Shown here: one piece after another, positions 15,617 to 20,355 of the stretch
Layout of the letters: each line of letters starts with the position of its first letter
Position numbering within the stretch: the first letter of the stretch is position 1
Origin: a virus
Strand: one strand, 5' to 3'
Length of the DNA stretch: 20,355 bases
Virus record (IMG/VR): IMGVR_UViG_3300030060_003529
Coordinates: 1-20,355 of that record
Notes under the pieces: model-generated
Told to the model about the DNA's origin: nothing
Seen by the model: the letters and a program-made list of their open reading frames with translations, nothing else
Database searches by the model: none
Translations under genes and position numbers: made by a program

Positions 15617-16032
15617 ATTTTAATAAAGTTATACTGCATTGTAGCGCTACTAAAGAAAGCCAAGATATTGGCCTAAAAGAAATTGATAGCTGGCATAAAG
15701 CTAGAGGCTGGAAGGGGTGCGGATATCATTTTATAATAAGGCGTGACGGCACTACTGAAACGGGAAGGCCAGTAACTGAGCGTGGCGCTCATGCAAAAGG
15801 CTACAATGATTGTATAGGGGTATGCTTAGTAGGCGGAATAGATGATATAGGCAAGCCAGAAGATAACTTTTCAGAAGCACAGCACAATAGTTTTTATACT
15901 CTTATGCTTTGCCTACGTATGATTTTTGGCAAGGTAGAAATTAAAGGCCATTGCGATTTACCAAACGTAAATAAAGCTTGTCCTAGTTTTGATGTGGTAG
16001 AGAAATACGGCCAAAAATTTTGTGATGAGTAA
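15613..16032 (+). CDS. N-acetylmuramoyl-L-alanine amidase, T7 lysozyme type
   Basis: A 139-residue amidase that cleaves the bond between muramic acid and the stem peptide of peptidoglycan. It closely resembles T7 lysozyme: HCSATKESQ near the start, GYHFIIRRDGT, RGAHAKGYN, GVCLVGGIDD and ACPSFD. The zinc ligands are probably H9, H113 and C123, with Y38 and K121 as catalytic residues (equivalents of T7 H17, H122, C130, Y46 and K128). There is no signal peptide, so access to the wall should depend on the holin. The start overlaps the previous stop (ATGA), and its end overlaps the next gene. T7 lysozyme also inhibits T7 RNA polymerase; no such polymerase is seen here. Confidence 0.95.
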   Translation: MNFNKVILHCSATKESQDIGLKEIDSWHKARGWKGCGYHFIIRRDGTTETGRPVTERGAHAKGYNDCIGVCLVGGIDDIGKPEDNFSEAQHNSFYTLMLCLRMIFGKVEIKGHCDLPNVNKACPSFDVVEKYGQKFCDE

Positions 16033-16438
16033 AAAGATTAAAGATACTGGCTTAGGTAAATGGCTAAAAGCAAAAGCGCCAAAGATATTAGATACAGTTG
16101 GCGACCTACTGCCAGATAGCGGCGGCTTAGGTATAGTAAAAAATTTACTTGATAGTGAAGATTTAACAGAGCAAGCCGAGCCTTATTTATTCCAAGCCGA
16201 AGCAGAAGCAGAAGTAACTAAGCGATGGACTAGCGACAGCCAAAATAAGTTAAGCTCTATGGTAAGGCCTTTGATAGTTCTTGGTAGCTGTATTATTTTT
16301 TTACTGTTTGCTTTATTAGATGCCTTTAATGCTTTGTGTGTAAAAGATGCGTATATAAATTTGTTAGAAAGCTTATTACTTACTTCTGTTGGTGGTTATT
16401 TTGTACTACGTAGTGCAGATAAATATGTAAAGAAATAA
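16025..16438 (+). CDS. Holin-like membrane protein
   Basis: A 137-residue protein starting at ATG 16025, just after an in-frame GTG, and overlapping the amidase by 8 bases. The N-terminal half is soluble and charged (KIKDTGLGKWLKAKAPKI, later QAEAEAEVTKRW). Two hydrophobic segments follow: about residues 82-105 (PLIVLGSCIIFLLFALLDAF) and 110-130 (LLESLLLTSVGGYFVL), ending in a basic tail. This layout matches a phage holin family with a long N-terminal soluble part. Next to an endolysin, a holin role is the best reading. Confidence 0.75.
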   Translation: MSKKIKDTGLGKWLKAKAPKILDTVGDLLPDSGGLGIVKNLLDSEDLTEQAEPYLFQAEAEAEVTKRWTSDSQNKLSSMVRPLIVLGSCIIFLLFALLDAFNALCVKDAYINLLESLLLTSVGGYFVLRSADKYVKK

Positions 16439-16641
16439 TGGATATTACACAATACGAGTTAATTATGTTGGCTTTAGCCTTAATTGGTACTGTGTTTAAG
16501 TTTCATGCAGACTATACAAGATTGAGCGCACGTGTATATAATATAGAGCAAGATTGTAAAGAATATAAAGAAGATGTAAAGCAACTTCTACAAGCTGTAC
16601 AAGATATTAAAGTATTACTTGCAAAAAATAAAGTAGAGTAG
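16438..16641 (+). CDS. Small membrane/coiled-coil protein, lysis cassette
   Basis: A 67-residue protein with one N-terminal hydrophobic segment at about residues 7-22 (LIMLALALIGTVFKFH) followed by a helical, coiled-coil-like tail (YNIEQDCKEYKEDVKQLLQA). It starts one base inside the holin stop (TAATG). The form resembles small membrane-anchored partners such as spanin subunits or XhlA-like proteins, or an antiholin. A lipoprotein box is absent, so an outer-membrane spanin is unlikely. The next promoter's -33 element lies in its last codons. Confidence 0.65.
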   Translation: MDITQYELIMLALALIGTVFKFHADYTRLSARVYNIEQDCKEYKEDVKQLLQAVQDIKVLLAKNKVE

Positions 16642-16649
16642 TATATTTG
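16619..16649 (+). promoter_or_regulatory. Bacteroidota-type promoter after the lysis genes
   Basis: TTG at 16619-16621, a 20-base spacer and TATATTTG at 16642-16649, the same -7 element as at 2204-2211. The predicted start is near 16655-16656, at the G of a stem (16656-16661). No gene with a good start lies before the terminator at 16701-16726, so this promoter seems to serve a short RNA. Confidence 0.7.
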
Positions 16650-16655
16650 CAAACT

Positions 16656-16726
16656 GGGCGTTATGTTTGTACGTCCTTCATTTATGTTTTCATTGTGTTA
16701 GGCTGGCTCTACGGAGTCGGCCTTTT
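16656..16726 (+). ncRNA. Candidate small RNA of about 70 nt
   Basis: The stretch between the 16642-16649 promoter and the next terminator would give an RNA of about 71 nt. A first stem forms at its 5' end: GGGCGT (16656-16661) with ACGTCC (16671-16676), six pairs including one G-U. Then comes about 24 nt of unpaired sequence and the terminator hairpin. A 12-codon reading frame (ATG at 16663) is present but has no ribosome-binding signal. It could be a regulatory RNA or an attenuated leader for the early operon. No known RNA family was recognised. Confidence 0.4.
16701..16726 (+). terminator. Terminator with UNCG-type loop
   Basis: A nine-pair stem, GGCTGGCTC at 16701-16709 and GAGTCGGCC at 16714-16722, with two G-U pairs. 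It closes a TACG loop, which as C(UACG)G is a very stable tetraloop, and is followed by TTTT (16723-16726). It ends the late (tail and lysis) transcription and the short RNA from the 16619 promoter. Confidence 0.8.
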
Positions 16727-16743
16727 ACATTATTAAATATTTA

Positions 16744-16773
16744 TTGTTAATAACTAGTAAGTATGTCTATTTG
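16744..16773 (+). promoter_or_regulatory. Probable promoter of the replication operon
   Basis: TTG at 16744-16746, a 19-base spacer, and TCTATTTG at 16766-16773, which differs from the consensus TAnnTTTG only at its second base. The start would fall near 16780, leaving a leader of about 40 bases before ATG 16820. It lies after the terminator at 16701-16726, so it is the obvious place to start the following gene block. The mismatch keeps this at moderate confidence. Confidence 0.45.
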
Positions 16774-16819
16774 TATTAACACGTTATGAATAAGATATTA
16801 GCACAACAATTTATAAAAA

Positions 16820-16972
16820 ATGAAAACAGTATACCCACAAGAGCCTATAAAAGACTTTGAGGCATGGCGCGCGTACATAGCAAAGCAAGTACTAGACGCG
16901 AAAACAAAAAGAATCATAAACCAGTTTAAGCAAGACATAATAAAAGCTTATACTAAAAAACAAATAAAATGA
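16820..16972 (+). CDS. Small basic unknown protein, first gene of the replication operon
   Basis: A 50-residue basic, mostly helical protein (EAWRAYIAKQVLDAKTKRII and a lysine-rich C-terminus). The start is the ATG at 16820 after TATAAAAA, and the gene overlaps the next by ATGA. Being first in the operon, it might be a regulator or nucleic-acid binder. No family was recognised, and no helix-turn-helix is clear. Confidence 0.6.
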   Translation: MKTVYPQEPIKDFEAWRAYIAKQVLDAKTKRIINQFKQDIIKAYTKKQIK

Positions 16973-17418
16973 GTGAAGTAAAATCAAAAATTCAACAGCT
17001 CCGCGAAAACGTAAAAACATGGAGCGCACCAGACGGTACAGTATTTCATATACATAATGTTCAAATGGCAGATGGCGTACAAGGGTACGCACTAGGTAAA
17101 AGCGAAAGCGCACCGTATCAAGTAGGCGATGACGTTTTATATAGCGAAGTAAAAAAGACGGCAGACGGCTTACGTCTAAGAGTTAAAAAAGATACTGGCT
17201 ATACTCCTAGTAATAATAGCTATACCTATTCTAACGAAAGCGCAAAAGGTAAAAATATACAGCGCCAAAGCGCTCTTAAAATTGCTGCTTTTATGTTAGG
17301 CTCTGGAAAGTCTTTTAGCGAGTATCAAGATGCGGCTAACAAGTGCTTAGAGTTTTTTAAGAACGAAGGCCAAGCGCCACAAGTTGAAACCCGTAACGAT
17401 AATTTTAGCCCGTTCTAA
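16969..17418 (+). CDS. OB-like protein with an SSB-like C-terminus
   Basis: A 149-residue protein. Residues 18-75 are beta-rich (WSAPDGTVFHIHNV, YQVGDDVLYSEVKK, GLRLRVKKDTG), compatible with an OB-type fold. A flexible, S/N/Y-rich segment (92-102) follows, then a helical segment SALKIAAFMLG and another helix. The last residues, DNFSPF, resemble the acidic, phenylalanine-ended tail of single-strand DNA-binding proteins. Next to exonuclease and resolvase genes, a single-strand DNA binding or recombination mediator role is the best guess, not proven. It overlaps the previous gene (ATGA) and the next by one base. Confidence 0.55.
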   Translation: MSEVKSKIQQLRENVKTWSAPDGTVFHIHNVQMADGVQGYALGKSESAPYQVGDDVLYSEVKKTADGLRLRVKKDTGYTPSNNSYTYSNESAKGKNIQRQSALKIAAFMLGSGKSFSEYQDAANKCLEFFKNEGQAPQVETRNDNFSPF

Positions 17419-17759
17419 TGATACAAGATAAAGTATATACCTCACTAATGATAGCTAAAGACTGTACTAGGCTGTCAGCTAAAAAGTGTGGTTTTACGTT
17501 GGCTAGTCTTAAAGAAGATAATAGGCGTAGAGCGTATGCAGATATGCGTTCTATGCTTATGCATATGTTACGCAATACTACGGCGTTAAGCTTAGCAGAT
17601 ATTGGCTATATATTTCACCGAGACCATAGTTGCGTAATACACAACGTAAAAAAAGTAGACGACTTATTAAGAACAGATGAAGGTTTTAAGATTAGGTACT
17701 ACCAGATAAGAAACGATTTTTATAACACTCTGAAAATTTTAACTAATGAACATATCTAA
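17418..17759 (+). CDS. Stand-alone DnaA domain IV-like DNA-binding protein
   Basis: A 113-residue protein matching only the C-terminal DNA-binding domain of DnaA. The key segment SLADIGYIFHRDHSCVIHNV (residues 58-77) aligns with the DnaA signature (IG..F..RDH[ST].V), with R68, D69, H70 and S71 in place. The helix RSMLMHMLRN (44-53) precedes it, as in DnaA. No AAA+ domain, Walker motif or domain I/II is present. It may bind an origin or act as a repressor of host or phage DnaA boxes. It overlaps the downstream gene by 14 bases. A strong fit to the domain, but the role is inferred. Confidence 0.8.
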   Translation: MIQDKVYTSLMIAKDCTRLSAKKCGFTLASLKEDNRRRAYADMRSMLMHMLRNTTALSLADIGYIFHRDHSCVIHNVKKVDDLLRTDEGFKIRYYQIRNDFYNTLKILTNEHI

Positions 17760-18495
17760 ATATTATCCATTAAGCTTTAGTAGCATTAAAAATTTTGCTA
17801 CCAGCCCAGCTCACTTTATTGCATATAAAAATAGAGAGCAGCACGAAACGCCAGCTATGCGATTTGGTACAGCTGTACACGCTGCAATTTTAGAGCCCAA
17901 AGAGTTTGCCAAAGATTACAAAGTATTAGAAGTAAGGCGAGGTACAAAAGCATATAAAGAACTGGTAGAAGCACACCCAAATTCTATATGGATAAGCCCT
18001 TCAGAGTATAACGAAATACAGAAAATAAAAGAATCTGTAGAAGCGCACCCAGTAGCTAGTAAAATATTAGAAGACTGTATTGCATATGAAGAGGAATTAA
18101 AAGGGTCAATAGGTGGCGTACCATTTAGAGGTTTTGCCGATGGGTTTAGCCCTAAATACTGTGTAGACCTTAAAACGTGCCAGAAGGGAGCGCCAAGAGA
18201 TTTCACTAGCGATAGCTACAGACAAAAGTACCATATACAAGGTTATATATATTGTAGGCTATTAGAAGAAACTTTAGGCCATGAGATTAAAGAACACTGG
18301 ATTATAGCACTAGAAAAAACTAGCCCGTATGTAGTTACTTGCTATAAGTTAACGCCAGAAATTTTAGAGAGAGGTAAGCAAGAACTAGAAGAACTACTAA
18401 AAAAGTTTAAAACTTGGAATGGCGAAGCAACTGGCTACGACCAGTTAAGCACTTTTGGCTACTTTGATTTAGACGTACCAGCGTGGGCTATATAA
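17746..18495 (+). CDS. RecE-like PD-(D/E)XK exonuclease
   Basis: A 249-residue nuclease of the RecE/exonuclease VIII type, which degrades one strand of duplex DNA and supports annealing recombination. The N-terminal SSIKNFATSPAHFIAYK segment is typical. Visible catalytic features are H45 in GTAVHAA, D132 in FRGFADG, D141 and K143 in VDLKT, and the Q165/Y169 pair in HIQGYIY. The length matches the catalytic core rather than the longer E. coli RecE. No annealing protein (RecT/Erf type) is visible next to it; the OB-like protein upstream may serve. The start overlaps the DnaA-IV gene by 14 bases. Confidence 0.85.
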   Translation: MNISKYYPLSFSSIKNFATSPAHFIAYKNREQHETPAMRFGTAVHAAILEPKEFAKDYKVLEVRRGTKAYKELVEAHPNSIWISPSEYNEIQKIKESVEAHPVASKILEDCIAYEEELKGSIGGVPFRGFADGFSPKYCVDLKTCQKGAPRDFTSDSYRQKYHIQGYIYCRLLEETLGHEIKEHWIIALEKTSPYVVTCYKLTPEILERGKQELEELLKKFKTWNGEATGYDQLSTFGYFDLDVPAWAI

Positions 18496-18498
18496 GTC

Positions 18499-18843
18499 AT
18501 GGGTATTAACAGCAGAATAAAAGGCAAACAATGGGAGCTAAAAGCTGCTAAGATACTTGGTGAAGCTCTAGGCACAGAGCCAAAGCGAAGCAGCTACTAC
18601 GGTAAGTACTATGATGATAATGGTATAGACCTTATGCCAGAAGAAACAGCGCCGTTTATAGTACAATGCAAAGCAGTAGAGACTGGTAAGTATCTACACG
18701 ATGTACTAGAAGAAATGATGGAAATGGAAGGTAAGTATAAAATAGTAGTACACAAGCTAAACAGAAGGCCGCCTATAGTAGCTATACAACTAGATGACTT
18801 TTGCGAAATTATAGAAATGCTACGAAAGAACGGCGTACTATGA
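18499..18843 (+). CDS. Mrr/Hjc-like PD-(D/E)XK nuclease, possible resolvase
   Basis: A 114-residue small nuclease. The layout is helix with E13 (KGKQWELKAAKIL), then D44 in NGIDL, then Q56-C57-K58 in FIVQCKA. The QxK variant of the third motif is known in Mrr-type nucleases and replaces the more common ExK. The size and order suit a Holliday-junction resolvase (Hjc-like), which would cut branched intermediates of recombination or before packaging. It ends in ATGA with the next gene. The class is well supported; the resolvase role is inferred from size and context. Confidence 0.7.
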   Translation: MGINSRIKGKQWELKAAKILGEALGTEPKRSSYYGKYYDDNGIDLMPEETAPFIVQCKAVETGKYLHDVLEEMMEMEGKYKIVVHKLNRRPPIVAIQLDDFCEIIEMLRKNGVL

Positions 18844-19487
18844 ATAGAGAATTTAAAGGCGTCTGGATTCCTAAAAAGCTGTACTTAAATAAGTACTTAA
18901 CATGGATAGATAAGCTTATAATTTTAGAAGTACACAGTTTTAGTAATAACGGCTTAGAGTGCTTTGTAAGTAATGAACACTTAGCAGATTTTAGCCAAGC
19001 TAGTTTAAGCTCTGTAGAGAAGTCTATAAGCAAACTTGTAAAGCAAGGTATTATAGTAAGGACTAAAAAGAAAGTTGAAGGCTCTTACCAGCGTTTTTTA
19101 CGGTTAGCAAATAGCAACTTTTGCGAAGACGCAGCCGTAAATTCTGCTAGAGAGTACCCGTATATTTTACGGCCTACTAATATCAATATACAAAATCAAA
19201 CTAAAAAAACAAATAGTGAACGTACTCCCATAAATATTACGGTAGTAGTAGAAGCTTTTATAGAAGCTGGTAGTACAGATAAAGAAGCTAATAAATTTTA
19301 CGACTATTACGAAAGCAACGGCTGGAAGCAAGGTAAGGGCAAGCCTATAATAAATTGGAAAGCAGCAGCCCGTAACTGGATAAGAAGAAGTGAAGAATAT
19401 AAAATCAATAACAATGCCAACGGATTTGACAGAACAAAAATCAGTGGAGAGCGCCTTAGAAACTATTTCAACGAAGGGAATAGTTAA
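18840..19487 (+). CDS. Winged-helix replication initiation protein
   Basis: A 215-residue protein starting at ATG 18840, overlapping the previous stop (ATGA). The N-terminal 85 residues look like a winged helix: a helix in WIDKLIILEVHSF, then LADFSQASLSSVEKSISKLVKQGII as the turn and recognition helix, then a strand/wing. The C-terminal FYDYYESNGWKQGKG and INWKAAARNWIRR pattern is common in phage replication proteins of this host group and similar to DnaD-like C-terminal domains. It is probably an origin-binding or helicase-loading protein. A linker with N/T/K residues separates the two parts. Confidence 0.7.
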   Translation: MNREFKGVWIPKKLYLNKYLTWIDKLIILEVHSFSNNGLECFVSNEHLADFSQASLSSVEKSISKLVKQGIIVRTKKKVEGSYQRFLRLANSNFCEDAAVNSAREYPYILRPTNINIQNQTKKTNSERTPINITVVVEAFIEAGSTDKEANKFYDYYESNGWKQGKGKPIINWKAAARNWIRRSEEYKINNNANGFDRTKISGERLRNYFNEGNS

Positions 19488-19950
19488 GTATACGCCGAAA
19501 GAAGCTTTTAAGGAAGGCTTGAACGTGCGCAAAGCGCTTAGGGTACAGCCTCACCAAACAAAAAAAATACTATGCGCTTTAGTAATGGACTTATGTCAGT
19601 TCGTAGATGCCAAGCGTACACTAACTACAGACGAGGATATTATATATACTATAGAAGCAATAATAGAAGGCTACCCTATTTTAACTATAGAAGAGTTTAG
19701 ATTAATATGCGATAGAATGAAGCGAGGCCAGTATGGTAAGTTTTATGAGCGCTTAAAGCTAGCAGAGATAGAAGAGGCAATAAGGCATTACGAAGGTAAT
19801 CAACGTGCTAAAGTACTTGAAGATATGCACAGATATAAAAGCATAGAGCGTGGACTCGCAGAAGGTCAAGAAGTAAAGTACCAGCCACAAAGCATGGCAG
19901 ACTTGAAGCGTAAAAGGTTTAAAGAAATCTTTGGTAAAGATGAAGCGTAA
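19414..19950 (+). CDS. Unknown helical protein, possibly replication-associated
   Basis: A 178-residue, strongly helical protein. I use ATG 19414 (MPTDLTEQ); a GTG at 19390 is an alternative. Either start lies within the end of the upstream gene, so the two overlap by at least 74 bases. The middle contains TKKILCALVMDLCQFVDAKRT, then EDIIYTIEAIIEGYPILTIEEF and RMKRGQYGKFYERL, and the end a basic helical tail. Proteins with this IEGYP...EEF...M..GqyGk..eR pattern occur in Bacteroidota phages and mobile elements, to my knowledge without proven function. Its place after the winged-helix protein would suit a helicase loader or partner. No catalytic residues are seen. Confidence 0.65.
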   Translation: MPTDLTEQKSVESALETISTKGIVKYTPKEAFKEGLNVRKALRVQPHQTKKILCALVMDLCQFVDAKRTLTTDEDIIYTIEAIIEGYPILTIEEFRLICDRMKRGQYGKFYERLKLAEIEEAIRHYEGNQRAKVLEDMHRYKSIERGLAEGQEVKYQPQSMADLKRKRFKEIFGKDEA

Positions 19951-20355
19951 CTGGGCTGAACAAAGAGTAGTAGAGTTATGTAAAGAGCGTAAGATGCACG
20001 TTAGCTTTACAGATGATATTATAGACAGCTCACAACATATTGATATAGTTTGTAGTTACAACGGCATAACAATTACAGCAGATATAAAAGGCGCAAGTAA
20101 AATCTCAAAACGTGATAAAGGATATTCAACTACTCATAGATGGCTAGAGATAAGAAACAATAATGGCTTACGTGGTTCTTTATTTGGTAATGCTAATTAC
20201 TTAGTAATTGCTTCACCTATTGGCTGGCTTTGGGTTGACCGTAATGAAGTAGCTGGCGAGTGTGTACTAAGATATATAGAGAACAATACTAAGACTAAAG
20301 AAAGAGACGACTGGCACTCTAGAAGTGTTAAGGGTCGAAATAGTATTATAATAGC
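19940..20355 (+). CDS. Nuclease-like protein, cut by the window end
   Basis: A gene starting at ATG 19940 and overlapping the previous stop by 11 bases. 138 codons are visible and the end is outside the window. The part HIDIVCSYNGITITADIKGA (residues 33-52) has the form of a PD-(D/E)XK core, with D35 and the DIK of ADIKG (D48 to K50), and an early E (residue 7) in the first helix. A later WLEIRNNNG and YLVIASPIGWLWV fit the rest of such a fold. It might be an endonuclease or a resolvase-like enzyme. The family is uncertain. Confidence 0.55.
   Translation, partial: MKRNWAEQRVVELCKERKMHVSFTDDIIDSSQHIDIVCSYNGITITADIKGASKISKRDKGYSTTHRWLEIRNNNGLRGSLFGNANYLVIASPIGWLWVDRNEVAGECVLRYIENNTKTKERDDWHSRSVKGRNSIII

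Noticed and set aside
16663-16701. A 12-codon reading frame in the short RNA
   Set aside because: No ribosome-binding signal and no sequence features. Better explained as part of an untranslated RNA.
1-20355. CRISPR arrays, tRNA genes, insertion sequences, integrase or attachment sites
   Set aside because: Looked for and not seen: no regularly spaced repeats, no cloverleaf, no transposase or recombinase motifs, no paired direct repeats at borders.

Overview
This window looks like part of the genome of a tailed phage (siphovirus morphology) or prophage of a Bacteroidota host, probably a member of the Flavobacteriia. The clues are an AT-rich sequence, promoters of the Bacteroidota type (TTG, about 19-20 bases, then TATATTTG at 2182-2211 and 16619-16649), A/T-rich leaders with almost no Shine-Dalgarno sequences, and phage protein families common in that phylum. 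Every recognised gene is on the + strand. Most genes abut or overlap by 1-14 bases (ATGA, TAATG). No integrase, tRNA, CRISPR array or clear host gene is visible.

Layout. 57-2107: packaging genes, a P27-type small terminase and the large terminase. 2108-2760: a self-contained cassette with its own promoter, a 14-base palindrome on the promoter, two small unknown genes and a strong terminator. 2769-6962: a small unknown gene, an HK97-type portal, and a 938-codon gene joining two accessory modules, the prohead protease and the major capsid protein in one frame. 6988-7023: a terminator. 7030-9118: a small membrane peptide, head-tail connector, adaptor, gp10-like and tail-terminator proteins, and a 52-residue protein. 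9120-12525: tail tube, a tail-assembly chaperone pair joined by a -1 frameshift at A AAA AAG, and the tape measure. 12529-15616: a large tail-tip/fibre protein and a small protein. 15613-16641: a T7-type amidase, a holin-like protein and a small membrane/coiled-coil protein. 16642-16819: a gap with a promoter, a possible ~70-nt RNA ending in a terminator, and a second promoter. 16820-20355: a replication and recombination operon with an OB-like/SSB-like protein, a stand-alone DnaA domain IV, a RecE-like exonuclease, an Mrr/Hjc-like nuclease, a winged-helix replication protein, an unknown protein, and a further nuclease-like gene cut by the window end.

How it works together. The terminases package DNA through the portal into an HK97-fold head. 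The connector genes join the head to a tail whose length is set by the 782-residue tape measure. The tip protein probably contacts the cell, and the amidase/holin set releases the phage. The last block probably acts early, starting replication and processing DNA ends.

Most worth a second look: the protease-capsid fusion across an A11 tract, the regulated cassette inside the packaging/head operon, the near-absence of GATC in 20 kb, the candidate small RNA, and the lone DnaA domain IV.
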